Shown one piece after another: positions 34,857 to 43,967 of a DNA stretch of 63,860 nucleotides (its first letter is position 1; the number at the start of each line of letters is the position of its first letter). The translations under genes and the position numbers were made by a program. The notes under the pieces were generated by a model. That model made no database searches and was not told where the DNA came from. It saw nothing but the letters and a program-made list of their open reading frames with translations. This DNA is from Rhizobium sp. Q54 (GTDB taxonomy: Bacteria; Pseudomonadota; Alphaproteobacteria; SMXS01): positions 1 through 63,860 of the forward strand of contig CAMDTB010000011.1 in assembly GCA_945907245.1 (NCBI GenBank), in the 5' to 3' direction.

Positions 34857-36206
34857 TCACCGTCCCGGCGGCTTGCCGTCCAGATAGTCGTGCAGGATCT
34901 CGTGGAAGCGCCGCACCCGCGTCTCCTGGGCGGCCAGATAGGGCTCCTGGTAGCCGCGCGAGCGCCAGCCGGCCTGCTGGCCTTCGGTCAGGCCCCAATC
35001 CTGGAACACCACCGTGTCCTCCAGGTCCATGACGCCGAGGCCGCCGTCATACTCGCGCAGTTCCAGTTCGGCTTCCTTGAACTCGTAGGGCTTCGACGCG
35101 GTACGGTGGACGTACTCGCCTTTGCCTTCGATCGGATAGGCCATCATCCAGTAGTCGAAATAGCTCTTCTCCGGATCGCTCGGGTGCGGCTCCCAGCGGA
35201 AGAACGACATACCGTCCGACGAAGCGCCGAAGGCGACATTGGGGAACAGCACGCCAAACGGACTCTCGGTCAGGTCCTCGTCCGACATGTTTTCATATTG
35301 CAGGAAGCCCTTTTCCTTCCAAAGCATGCGCTTGGCGGCCTTGAGGTCGAGCCAGCCCTGCATGGCCATGGTCTCGTAGTCGGGATACTGCTCCGGGTCG
35401 ATGCCCCAGAAGCGCAGCGTGGCCTTGAAGGGATGCTCCTTGCCCTCCGGCACGCGGTCGCGCAGCGACGGGCGGCCCATCTGGATGATACGGGCGTGGC
35501 CCATGGGGAACATTTCGTAGCGCGAGGTGAAATGGTCCTGGTCGATCACCGGGGGCACTTGCGGGTGGGCCGTGCGGGTATGGTAGGACTCGTTGAAATT
35601 GTCCGAGGCGAACTTCCAGTTCACGTTCAGTGCCACCCGGACCTGGCGGATGCGCACCAGCGTCTCGAACGGGTGGTTCCTGTAGATATCCGGCAGCGGC
35701 TCGAGGTATTTCAGCAGCGGCGGCGTCTCGTCGTCCATGGTGTACCAGACGAAGCCACCCCAGGTGTCGACCCTGACCTCGATCAGGTTGCGCTTGCCGA
35801 CAGGGTCGCCCTGCGGGAAGTCGTCGCGGTCGCAGGCGTCGATCAGGCTGCCGTCGATGCTGAACACCCAGCCGTGATAGGGACAGGTCCAGCTGTCCTG
35901 CGCACCCTTGGTCCAGACCAGCTTCTGGGCGCGGTGGGCGCAGGCGTTGTAGAAGCCCTTCAGGCTGCCGTCCTGCTGCTTCGCGATGATGACGGATTCG
36001 TGCATGAAGTTGTGCACGATGTAGTCGCCCGGCTCCTGCAGCTCGTTCTGGCGGCCGGCGATGTGCCAGACCTTGGTCCACATGTGATCCCATTCCCGCT
36101 GCATCCACTCGCGCGAGTAGTAGCGGTCAGGCGTGATCGGGTCGCCGCGCAGGTTGCGCGGGTCCTTGCCGTTCATGGCCATCGGATGGGTGATCGTCTC
36201 GGTCAT
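34857..36206 (-). CDS. Rieske ring-hydroxylating oxygenase, alpha subunit
   Basis: A 449-residue Rieske-type non-heme iron oxygenase alpha subunit. The [2Fe-2S] Rieske motifs are CAHRAQKLVW and CPYHGWVF (CxH and CxxH) near residues 87 and 108. The mononuclear iron site has the DNFNESYHTRTAHPQ motif with its two His near residue 211. No beta subunit, ferredoxin or reductase gene is near, so an unlinked partner must supply electrons. It is expected to oxidise an aromatic, steroid or quaternary amine substrate. GGGGAAAA precedes the ATG. It is divergent from a quinone oxidoreductase, across a region with an 18-bp palindrome. Confidence 0.92.
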   Translation of the reverse strand: MTETITHPMAMNGKDPRNLRGDPITPDRYYSREWMQREWDHMWTKVWHIAGRQNELQEPGDYIVHNFMHESVIIAKQQDGSLKGFYNACAHRAQKLVWTKGAQDSWTCPYHGWVFSIDGSLIDACDRDDFPQGDPVGKRNLIEVRVDTWGGFVWYTMDDETPPLLKYLEPLPDIYRNHPFETLVRIRQVRVALNVNWKFASDNFNESYHTRTAHPQVPPVIDQDHFTSRYEMFPMGHARIIQMGRPSLRDRVPEGKEHPFKATLRFWGIDPEQYPDYETMAMQGWLDLKAAKRMLWKEKGFLQYENMSDEDLTESPFGVLFPNVAFGASSDGMSFFRWEPHPSDPEKSYFDYWMMAYPIEGKGEYVHRTASKPYEFKEAELELREYDGGLGVMDLEDTVVFQDWGLTEGQQAGWRSRGYQEPYLAAQETRVRRFHEILHDYLDGKPPGR

Positions 36207-36267
36207 GGTTCAGTTTTCCCCGTGCAGCAGGCGATGCGCGCGTTGCGCGTCATCGCAGTCCCGTCGA

Positions 36268-36285
36268 ATTGGTCGATCGATCAAT
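36268..36285. promoter_or_regulatory. 18-bp palindromic operator candidate
   Basis: ATTGGTCGATCGATCAAT is palindromic except for one base pair, of the size and form bound by TetR-family repressors. It lies 62 bp before the Rieske gene start and within the divergent region to the quinone oxidoreductase at 36453. No regulator gene is beside it. Confidence 0.5.
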
Positions 36286-36452
36286 AGTGCTTGAGCGGCG
36301 CTGGAATTGCAAGCGGCCGTGGCGGCATCACTTGCCGTCGCCGGGCAAGCAGGCGCCTGAGTGCCCACCAAGGGCGGCATCGCACACTTGCAACGTGCAG
36401 GCGTGAAGGTATTGTGGCGACCGGATGCGAAACTGAACGGGGAAAGCGGCAA

Positions 36453-37433
36453 ATGAAAGCGGTGCTGTGCGATGAATACGGGTCGCCTGACGTCCTGAAG
36501 CTGGTCGATCTGCCGGCGCCGGAGATGAAGCCGGGCCATGTGCGGGTGTCGATCCGCGCGGCCGGCGTCAACTTCCAGGACACGCTGATCATCAAGGGCA
36601 CCTACCAGTTCAAGCCGCCCATGCCGTTCATCCCGGGCGGCGAGGCCGCCGGCGTCATCACCGAGGTCGCGGGTGACGTGAAGGGATTCGCGGTCGGTGA
36701 CCATGTACTGGCGCTGACCAGCTGGGGCAGCTTCTGCGAGGAGATCGTCGCGCCGGCCGACCGCTGCGTGAAATTCCCCGCCGGCATGGACTTCGCCGAG
36801 GCGGCGGGCTTCCTGACCAATTTCGGCACGTCCTATCACGCGCTCGTGCACCGCGCGAATTTGCAGAAGGGCGAGACGCTGCTGGTGCTGGGCGCGGCGG
36901 GCGGCGTCGGCCTCGCGGCGGTGCAGATCGGCAAGGCGCTGGGCGCGACGGTGATCGCCGCCGCCTCGAGCGACGCCAAGCTCAAGATCGCCAAGGAGTC
37001 GGGCGCCGACCACCTGATCAACTACGCCGAGGGCGAGTACAAGGAGACGGTCAAGGAACTGACCGGCGGCAAGGGCGCCGACGTGATCTACGACGCGGTC
37101 GGCGGCGACTATTTCGACCAGGCGTTGCGCTGCGTGAACTGGAACGGCCGCATCCTGGTCGTCGGCTTCGCCAGCGGCCGGATTCCGACCGCGCCGGTCA
37201 ACCTGACCTTGCTGAAGGGCTGCTCGATCGTCGGCGTGTTCTACGGCCGCTTCAAGCAGGAGGAGCCGGAAAAGAGCCAGCAGGCGATCGAGGAGATCGT
37301 CGATTTGTATCGTCAGGGCAAGCTGAAGCCCCATATATCGCGTCGTATGCCGCTGGAGCAGGCGAGGGAAGCCCTGAACCTGTTTGTCAATCGCGAGGCC
37401 GAGGGTAAGATCGTCCTCACAGCTGGCGCCTAG
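36453..37433 (+). CDS. NADPH:quinone oxidoreductase-type MDR enzyme
   Basis: A 326-residue zinc-free MDR protein of the quinone oxidoreductase (QorA) kind. The NADPH-binding motif VLGAAGGVGLAAVQIGKALG is at about residue 145, followed by SSDAKLKIAKESGADHLINY and the GGKGADVIYDAVGGDYFD segment. GGGGAAA precedes the ATG. An HD-domain gene follows after 20 bp, and a paralogue (38060-39046) follows that, so the three form an operon. It reduces an unsaturated carbonyl or quinone by one or two electrons; the specific substrate is unknown. Confidence 0.9.
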   Translation: MKAVLCDEYGSPDVLKLVDLPAPEMKPGHVRVSIRAAGVNFQDTLIIKGTYQFKPPMPFIPGGEAAGVITEVAGDVKGFAVGDHVLALTSWGSFCEEIVAPADRCVKFPAGMDFAEAAGFLTNFGTSYHALVHRANLQKGETLLVLGAAGGVGLAAVQIGKALGATVIAAASSDAKLKIAKESGADHLINYAEGEYKETVKELTGGKGADVIYDAVGGDYFDQALRCVNWNGRILVVGFASGRIPTAPVNLTLLKGCSIVGVFYGRFKQEEPEKSQQAIEEIVDLYRQGKLKPHISRRMPLEQAREALNLFVNREAEGKIVLTAGA

Positions 37434-37453
37434 ATTATTCGGGGAACTGAAAC

Positions 37454-38050
37454 ATGACGGATCACTCAGAGTCGCAGGAACTGTCGCAGTTCACGCGCAT
37501 GGACGAAGGCACTGCCGAGGATTGGGAAATCATCGGCCGGGAATACATGAAGATGGCCAGCGGCGTCGTCGACCGGGTCATCCAGCACATGAAGCTGCTC
37601 GACGGCGATTTCGGCGGCTTCCAGGTAGACCGCCTGACCCACAGCCTGCAGACCGCGACCCGGGCTCACCGCGACGGCAAGGACGAGGAATATGTGGTCT
37701 GCGCGCTGCTGCACGACATCGGCGACACGCTCGGCACCTATCACCACGGCGCGGTGGCGGCAGCGATCCTGAAGCCGTTCGTCTCCGAGGCGAACCGCTG
37801 GATGCTGGAGAACCACACCGACTTCCAAGGCTACTACTATTACGAGTTCGTCGGCCTCGACAAGAACCGCCGCGACCGGTTCAAGGACAGCCCGTACTAC
37901 GAGCACACCAAGGAATTCATCGACAAGTACGACATGCCGGCGTTCGATCCGAACTACCCGACCATGACGCTCGAGGAATTCGTGCCGATGATGCGCCGGG
38001 TGATGCGCAAGCAGCTCAAGTCCAAGATCGCCAAATACGCCGCCGAGTAA
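37454..38050 (+). CDS. HD-domain protein, PhnZ-like
   Basis: A 198-residue HD-domain metalloprotein. The metal motif is YVVCALLHDIGDTLGTYHHG, with the HD pair near residue 90, a further HH a few residues on and an ENHTDF histidine near residue 117. Unusually it has YYYYEF just after. This pattern is close to small HD proteins related to PhnZ-type diiron oxygenases rather than to nucleotide phosphohydrolases, but that is a family resemblance by eye. GGGGAA precedes the ATG. It lies between two paralogous quinone oxidoreductases on one operon. Confidence 0.78.
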   Translation: MTDHSESQELSQFTRMDEGTAEDWEIIGREYMKMASGVVDRVIQHMKLLDGDFGGFQVDRLTHSLQTATRAHRDGKDEEYVVCALLHDIGDTLGTYHHGAVAAAILKPFVSEANRWMLENHTDFQGYYYYEFVGLDKNRRDRFKDSPYYEHTKEFIDKYDMPAFDPNYPTMTLEEFVPMMRRVMRKQLKSKIAKYAAE

Positions 38051-38059
38051 GCCGGGGCC

Positions 38060-39046
38060 ATGCGCGCCTGGGTCTGCCGCGCCTACAGCGACTATCATGA
38101 CGTCGTGATCGACACCGTCCCCGACCCGGTTCCCTGGCCGGGGCAGGTGCTGATCCGGCCGCGCGCCGCTTGCGTCACCTTCGTCGAGATGCTGCAGGTC
38201 CAGGGCCTGCACCAGCACAAGTTCCCCACGCCCTTCATCCCTGGCGGCGAATGCTCCGGCGAAGTGGTGGCGCTGGGCGAGGGTGTCACCCGCTTCAAGG
38301 TCGGCGACAAGGTGATGGGCAGCGCCCGCACCGGCGCCTATGCCGAGCTGGTGGTGGGCGACGAGACCGGCTTCCATCATCTGCCGGCACCGTTCGACTG
38401 GTACACTGGCGCGTCGTTCGGCAGCGCCTACCGCACCGCCTGGGTCGGCATCGTCACCCGCGGCCAGATACAGAAGGGCGAGACCCTGCTGGTGCATGCG
38501 GCGTCGGGCGGCGTCGGGCTCGCGGCGGTGGAGCTGGGCAAGATCCTCGGCTGCACCGTCATCGGCACCGGCGGCGACGACAAGCGCCTCGAAGTCGTCA
38601 CCCGGATGGGCGCCGACCATGTCATCAACTACCGCGAGACGTCGCGCTTCCGCGACAGGGTCAAGGAACTCACCGGCGGCAAGGGCGCCGACGTAATCTA
38701 CGATCCGGTCGGCGGCGATGTGTTCGACGAGTCGATCCGCTGCATCGCCACCTTCGGGCGCATCCTGATCATCGGCTTCACCAGCGGGCGCATCCCGTCG
38801 GTGCCGGTCAACTATCCGCTGATCAAGCAGTTCTCGGTGATCGGCGTGCGCGCCGGCGAATATGGCCGCCAGAATCCGGAAGGCGGCCGCAAGGTCACCG
38901 AGGACATCATGCGCATGGCCAATGACGGCGCGTTCCACCCCCATGTTCATTCGGTCATGCCGTTCGAGGGCCTGGTCGATGCGTTCGATGCCATCGCCGG
39001 CCGCACCGTGGCCGGGCGTATCGTGATGGAGATTTCCCGTGACTGA
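38060..39046 (+). CDS. NADPH:quinone oxidoreductase-type MDR enzyme (second copy)
   Basis: A 328-residue MDR enzyme paralogous to the one at 36453, with VHAASGGVGLAAVELGKILG, the GGDDKRLEVVTRMGADHVINY segment and the shared LTGGKGADVIYDPVGGDVFDE run. The N-terminus differs (WVCRAYSDYHDVVIDTVPDP), so the two are diverged duplicates. It starts 9 bp after the HD-domain stop. The next gene, a Nudix hydrolase, overlaps its end by 8 bp with a GTG start. Substrate unknown. Confidence 0.88.
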   Translation: MRAWVCRAYSDYHDVVIDTVPDPVPWPGQVLIRPRAACVTFVEMLQVQGLHQHKFPTPFIPGGECSGEVVALGEGVTRFKVGDKVMGSARTGAYAELVVGDETGFHHLPAPFDWYTGASFGSAYRTAWVGIVTRGQIQKGETLLVHAASGGVGLAAVELGKILGCTVIGTGGDDKRLEVVTRMGADHVINYRETSRFRDRVKELTGGKGADVIYDPVGGDVFDESIRCIATFGRILIIGFTSGRIPSVPVNYPLIKQFSVIGVRAGEYGRQNPEGGRKVTEDIMRMANDGAFHPHVHSVMPFEGLVDAFDAIAGRTVAGRIVMEISRD

Positions 39047-39722
39047 TGAAAAGCCTGTCGAGGCCTACAAGCTGAAGCCCAAGGACGCGGCGACGCTGCT
39101 GATCATCCGCGGCGGTGAGGAAGTGCTGATGGGCGTGCGCAGCGCCAGGCACGCCTTCATGCCGAACAAATACGTGTTTCCCGGCGGCCGGGTGGACCGC
39201 GCCGACGGCCTCGTGCCCCGGCCCATCGACCTGAAGCCCGATGTCGCGGCCAAGCTGGAGCGCGGCGCGGCGTCGGCGAACCGCGCCCGTGCGCTGGCCA
39301 TGGCGGCGGTGCGCGAGACCTTCGAGGAAGCCGGCATGATCCTCGGCGCCGAGCACGCGCCGATCCGCACCGGCTCGCCGCACTGGAAGCCGTTCTATGC
39401 CAGCGGCCTCGTGCCCGCGCTCGACAAGCTTGAATACATCGCCCGCGCCATCACGCCCCCCGGCCGGCCGCGCCGCTTCGATACGCGCTTCCTGATGGTC
39501 GACGCCGATCATCTGCGCGGCGACATTGTGGGCAGCGGCGAGCTGCTCAACCTCAACTGGGTGAAGCTCAAGGACGCCCAGAGCCTCGATCTGCCCAACA
39601 TCACCCGGCTGATCATCGAGATCGCCCGCCGCCGCATCCATGACGGCGAACACCGCGGCGACGATGCCAGAATTCCGTTCGTCAGGACCGTCAAGCGCCG
39701 CCACATCATTGGCGACCACTGA
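39039..39722 (+). CDS. Nudix hydrolase
   Basis: A 227-residue Nudix-fold pyrophosphohydrolase. The Nudix box lies around YVFPGGRVDRADG and AAVRETFEEAGMIL, with the REXXEEXG catalytic core visible; it is split by an insertion typical of the longer Nudix proteins (CoA-diphosphatase NUDT19-like). Substrate is probably a CoA derivative or nucleotide diphosphate. It starts at GTG, eight bases inside the end of the MDR gene, and the next gene begins inside it by up to 83 bp, so translation is coupled. Confidence 0.88.
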   Translation: MTDEKPVEAYKLKPKDAATLLIIRGGEEVLMGVRSARHAFMPNKYVFPGGRVDRADGLVPRPIDLKPDVAAKLERGAASANRARALAMAAVRETFEEAGMILGAEHAPIRTGSPHWKPFYASGLVPALDKLEYIARAITPPGRPRRFDTRFLMVDADHLRGDIVGSGELLNLNWVKLKDAQSLDLPNITRLIIEIARRRIHDGEHRGDDARIPFVRTVKRRHIIGDH

Positions 39723-41241
39723 CGCGGCGACGCCCGTGACGCCACCCGGCCAGCAGGAGATCGTCCGCTTTCTCGCGGAAGGGCAGGCGTTGGGCGCGCC
39801 GGTCGAGCACATCGAGACCCACATCTCGCACCTGTTCCTCGCGGGCGACCGGGCCTGGAAGCTCAAGCGCGCCATCCGGCTCAACTTCCTCGACTTCTCC
39901 ACGCTCGACCTGCGGCGCGCGACCTGCGAGCGCGAGGTCGCGCTGAACCGCCGGACGGCGCCGGACCTGTATCTGGGCGTGACGCCGGTAACCTGGGACA
40001 GGCATTCACTGGCCTTGGGCGGTCCGGGCGAGCCTGTCGAATGGCTGATCGAAATGCGGCGGTTCGACCAGGAAACCCTGTTCCACCGGCTCGCGGAACG
40101 GGGCGTGCTGACCCGGCCGCTCGTGGCGGCTTTTGCCGAGCAGGTGATCGCCTTCCACGCGTCGGCGGCCCGCCGGCTCGACAAGGGCGGCGGCGCGGCG
40201 ATTCGCGCAACCGCGGCGGACGTGGCCGACAATCTGCGCGCCGTTCCGTCCAGGGTTCTGGTGCAAGATGACATCGAGGACTGGGCGCGGCGCATCGACG
40301 ACGCATTGGCCGGCGAGGCCATGCTGCTCGACGCACGGCGGGACTCCGGGTTCGTGCGGCTGTGCCACGGCGACATGCACCTCGCCAACATCTGCGTGGT
40401 AGATGGCCGGCCGGCATTGTTCGATTGCATTGAGTTCAATGACGACATCGCCTGCATCGACGTGCTGTTCGATCTGGCGTTCGCGCTGATGGACCTGCGG
40501 TATCACGGCCTGCCCGAGGCGGCGAACCTGGTGCTGTCGCGCTATCTCAGCGCCACGCGCGATTTTGCCGGCCTTGCGGCCATGCCGGCTTTCCTGTCGC
40601 TGCGCGCGGCGATCCGGGCGATGGCACTGGGCATGAACGCATCGACCGACGCCGGCGTCGCGGGCGCGCGCGGCTACCTGGCCCTGGCCGGTACGTTGCT
40701 CGCCCGCCCGGTGAACTGCCTGGTGGCGGTTGGCGGGCTGTCCGGGACGGGCAAGTCGACGCTTGCCGCCGCGTTGGCCTGCCGGATCGCGCCCGGCGCG
40801 GGCGCGCCGGTCGTCTCCAGCGATGTCGTCCGCAAACGTCTGATGGGCGTGGCGCCCGAACAGGCCTTGCCGCAGGAGGCCTACAGTCCGGAGATCAGCG
40901 CAAGGGTGTATTCCCGGCTGTTCGAGGATGTGGCCGCCGCGCTCGCCGCCGGGCAAGCGGTGATCGCCGACGCCACCTTCGTCCGTCCCCAGGACCGCCA
41001 GCGCCTGCGCGAGACGGCGGCCGCCGCCGGCGCGCCATTCCACGGCCTGTGGCTGGAGGCGCCCGCCGACGTGCTGCGCAGCCGCGTGGCCGGAAGGCGC
41101 GGCGATCCGTCCGACGCGGATGTCGCCGTGCTTGAGCGGCAGATGCGGGATGAGGTGGGCATGATCGACTGGGCGCGGCTCGACTCCAGCGACCCTGACC
41201 TGGTCTCCTTTGCCCTCGATGCCGTCGGGGCGCCGCGATAG
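39640..41241 (+). CDS. Fused APH-like / P-loop kinase
   Basis: A 533-residue two-domain protein. The first 330 residues have an aminoglycoside-phosphotransferase fold (LCHGDMHLANICVVDGRPAL, FDCIEFNDDIACIDVLFDLA). The C-terminal 170 residues are a P-loop ATP-binding domain of the gluconate-kinase/zeta-toxin kind (VAVGGLSGTGKSTLAAALA, VIADATFVRPQDRQRL). The class is widely conserved, often beside Pat-type acetyltransferases and universal stress proteins, as here. The start is uncertain: ATG at 39640 or 39664, TTG at 39709 or GTG at 39736 are all possible, none with a good binding site. Function not established. Confidence 0.82.
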   Translation: MTANTAATMPEFRSSGPSSAATSLATTDAATPVTPPGQQEIVRFLAEGQALGAPVEHIETHISHLFLAGDRAWKLKRAIRLNFLDFSTLDLRRATCEREVALNRRTAPDLYLGVTPVTWDRHSLALGGPGEPVEWLIEMRRFDQETLFHRLAERGVLTRPLVAAFAEQVIAFHASAARRLDKGGGAAIRATAADVADNLRAVPSRVLVQDDIEDWARRIDDALAGEAMLLDARRDSGFVRLCHGDMHLANICVVDGRPALFDCIEFNDDIACIDVLFDLAFALMDLRYHGLPEAANLVLSRYLSATRDFAGLAAMPAFLSLRAAIRAMALGMNASTDAGVAGARGYLALAGTLLARPVNCLVAVGGLSGTGKSTLAAALACRIAPGAGAPVVSSDVVRKRLMGVAPEQALPQEAYSPEISARVYSRLFEDVAAALAAGQAVIADATFVRPQDRQRLRETAAAAGAPFHGLWLEAPADVLRSRVAGRRGDPSDADVAVLERQMRDEVGMIDWARLDSSDPDLVSFALDAVGAPR

Positions 41242-41321
41242 GGCTCGGCGGCTTGCCCGACGCCTTGTCATGCAAAATACGTGAACAGCCGCTACGATGG
41301 CGACGCACCGTCAGGAGTCCC

Positions 41322-43967
41322 ATGTCCGTCCGACATCTCGACAAGCTTTTCGCGCCTTGCTCCGTCGCCGTGATCGGCGCCACAGACCGACCTTCGGCGG
41401 TCGGCGAGGTGGTGATGCGAAACCTGCTCGCGGGCGGCTTCACCGGCCCCATCATGCCGGTCAATCCCAGGCGCGAGGTGCTGTTCGGCCAGGCGTGCCA
41501 TCCGGATGTCGGCAGCCTCCCGCAGGTTCCCGACCTCGCCGTGATCTGCACGCCGGCCGCGACCGTCCCCGGTCTGATCACCGAATTGGGAGAAAAAGGG
41601 ACGAGGGCGGCGGTCGTCATCACCGCCGGTGTCGACCGCGAGGCCATGCTGAACGCGGCGAGGCCTTACCTGCTGCGAATACTTGGACATAACTGCGTGG
41701 GCCTGCTGGTGCCCGGGATCGGGCTCAACGCCAGTTTCGCGCCTGGCACGCTCGGCGCCGGGGACATCGCGTTCGTGTCCCAGTCGGGCGCGCTGTGCAC
41801 GGCCGTGCTGGACTGGGCGGCGGCGCGGGGCATCGGCTTTTCCCATTTCGTCTCGCTGGGCAACTGCGCCGACGCGGATTTCGGCGACGTGATCGATTAC
41901 CTGGCGCAGGATCCGGGAACCCGCTCGATCCTGCTCTATATCGAGTCCGTCACCCACGCCCGAAAATTCCTCTCCGCCTGCCGGGCGGCATCGCGGGCCA
42001 AGCCGATCATCGCCATCAAGGCCGGCCGTTTCGCGCAGGGCGCCAAGGCGGCGGCGTCCCACACCGGCGCGCTTGCCGGCCGCGACGATGTCTATTCGGC
42101 GGCGCTGGAGCGCGGCGGCGTGCTTCGGGTCGATACCACCGAAGAGCTGTTCGAGGCGGTGGAGACACTGGCCCGAGCCCGCCGGCCGCAAGGCGACGGA
42201 CTGGTGATCCTCACCAATGGCGGCGGGCTGGGCGTGATGGCCGCCGACGCGCTGGCCGCACGCGGCGCCGCGCTCGCCGAGCTTTCCGAAGCGACGATCG
42301 AGGCGCTGGACAAGGTCCTGCCGCCGACCTGGTCGCGGGGCAACCCGGTCGACATCATCGGCGATGCGCCCGGCGCCCGCTATGGCGATGCGCTTGACGC
42401 CTTGCTGACCGCGCCGGAGGTGGACGCGCTGCTGGTGATGCATGCGCCCACCGGTATCACCTCGAGCGACGAGGTGGCGCTCGGCGTCGTCGACAAGCTT
42501 GCCGGCGCCCGCAAGACGGTGCTGGCCAACTGGATGGGGGGCAAGGTGGTCGCTCCCGGCCGCGAGATCCTGGAGGCCGCCGGCATTCCGTCATTCGAGA
42601 CGCCGGGCGCGGCGGTCAGTGCGTTCAGCCAACTCAGCGGCTACCGCAAGCTTCAGTCGCTGCTGTACGAGACGCCTTCGGCAAGTCCCGAGCATTTCAG
42701 GCCCGACCAGGCACGCGCCAGGTTGGTAATCGACACCGTGCTCGCCGACGGGCGCAGCCTGCTGACCGAGTACGAAGCCAAGGAACTGCTGGATGCGTAT
42801 ACCATTCCCATCGTGGTCACGCGCATCGCACGGGACGCGGCCGAGGCGGTGCGCCTGGCCGACGACATGGGCTATCCGGTGGTCATCAAGATTCTCTCCC
42901 GCGAGATCAGCCACAAATCGGACGTGGGCGGCGTGGCGCTGAACCTTAAATCGGCGGAAGCGGTGCGATCGGCGGTTGAGACCATCGCGGCGCGTGCAGC
43001 CGAGCTTCGCCCCGACGCCAGGCTGGACGGCTTTACCGTCCAGCAGATGGTGACGCGCCCGACGGCCCATGAGTTGTTGGTGGGGTGCTTTACAGATGAT
43101 GTGTTCGGGCCGGTCATCATGTTCGGCCAGGGCGGCACGGCCGTCGAGGTGATCCGCGACCGGGCGGTGGCGCTGCCGCCGCTCAACATGGCCATCGCCG
43201 GGCGTCTGGTCGCCGCGACGCGGGTCTCGCGCCTGCTCGAGGGCTACCGCGACCGGCCGCGCGCCGACATCGATGCGATCCAGCTGGTACTGCTGAAGCT
43301 GGCACAGCTGGTGATCGACTTTCCCGAGGTTGTCGAGCTGGACATCAATCCGCTGCTGGCAGACGACAAGGGCGTGACCGCTCTCGACGCGCGCGTCGTC
43401 GTTCGCGCCGCCGCAGATTCCGGCATCGGCCGTCTCGCCATCCGGCCCTATCCGGACGGGCTCGAGGAGCAGGTCAGGCTTCGAACCGGCGAGACGGTGA
43501 TGCTCCGCCCGATCCGTCCCGAGGACGAAGCCGCGCACGCGGCGTTCTTCGGCCATCTGGAGCAGGAGGATTTGCGCTTCCGGTTCTTTACGGTGGTGAA
43601 GGCGCCGGATCATGACACGCTCGCCCGCTTCACCCAGATCGATTACGACCGCGAGATGTGCTTCATTGCCACCCGGGCCAAGGAGGGCGGCGCCGAGACG
43701 CTGGGCGTGGTGCGCGCCATCGCGGATCCCGACAACGAACGGGCGGAGTACGCCATTATCGTGCGCTCCGACATGAAGGGGGCCGGACTGGGCCAGTCAT
43801 TGATGGACAAGCTCATCGCCTATGCCCGGGCGCGCGGCACGAAAGTGCTGTGGGGCGAGGTCCTGCCCAACAACGATTCCATGCTGGATCTTGCCGCGCG
43901 GCTCGGCTTTCAGGTAGGTCCCAGCGTCGATGGAACGACCGTGCGAACGGAACTGACGCTGTCCTAG
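41322..43967 (+). CDS. Pat-type protein lysine acetyltransferase (CoA-ligase-like plus GNAT)
   Basis: An 881-residue protein of the Pat/PatZ type: a CoA-binding domain (SVAVIGATDRPSAVGEVVMR), an ADP-forming acetyl-CoA-synthetase-like domain, an ATP-grasp domain (GYPVVIKILSREISHKSDVG) and a C-terminal GNAT domain (RLRTGETVMLRPIRPEDE, NERAEYAIIVRSDMKGAGLG). Unlike the enterobacterial Pat, in which I recall the ligase His to be lost, the segment here is KAAASHTGALAGRDD with the His present. It probably acetylates metabolic enzymes such as acetyl-CoA synthetase. AGGAG precedes the ATG. It is convergent with the universal stress protein; the two stops overlap by four bases (CTAG). Confidence 0.88.
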   Translation: MSVRHLDKLFAPCSVAVIGATDRPSAVGEVVMRNLLAGGFTGPIMPVNPRREVLFGQACHPDVGSLPQVPDLAVICTPAATVPGLITELGEKGTRAAVVITAGVDREAMLNAARPYLLRILGHNCVGLLVPGIGLNASFAPGTLGAGDIAFVSQSGALCTAVLDWAAARGIGFSHFVSLGNCADADFGDVIDYLAQDPGTRSILLYIESVTHARKFLSACRAASRAKPIIAIKAGRFAQGAKAAASHTGALAGRDDVYSAALERGGVLRVDTTEELFEAVETLARARRPQGDGLVILTNGGGLGVMAADALAARGAALAELSEATIEALDKVLPPTWSRGNPVDIIGDAPGARYGDALDALLTAPEVDALLVMHAPTGITSSDEVALGVVDKLAGARKTVLANWMGGKVVAPGREILEAAGIPSFETPGAAVSAFSQLSGYRKLQSLLYETPSASPEHFRPDQARARLVIDTVLADGRSLLTEYEAKELLDAYTIPIVVTRIARDAAEAVRLADDMGYPVVIKILSREISHKSDVGGVALNLKSAEAVRSAVETIAARAAELRPDARLDGFTVQQMVTRPTAHELLVGCFTDDVFGPVIMFGQGGTAVEVIRDRAVALPPLNMAIAGRLVAATRVSRLLEGYRDRPRADIDAIQLVLLKLAQLVIDFPEVVELDINPLLADDKGVTALDARVVVRAAADSGIGRLAIRPYPDGLEEQVRLRTGETVMLRPIRPEDEAAHAAFFGHLEQEDLRFRFFTVVKAPDHDTLARFTQIDYDREMCFIATRAKEGGAETLGVVRAIADPDNERAEYAIIVRSDMKGAGLGQSLMDKLIAYARARGTKVLWGEVLPNNDSMLDLAARLGFQVGPSVDGTTVRTELTLS

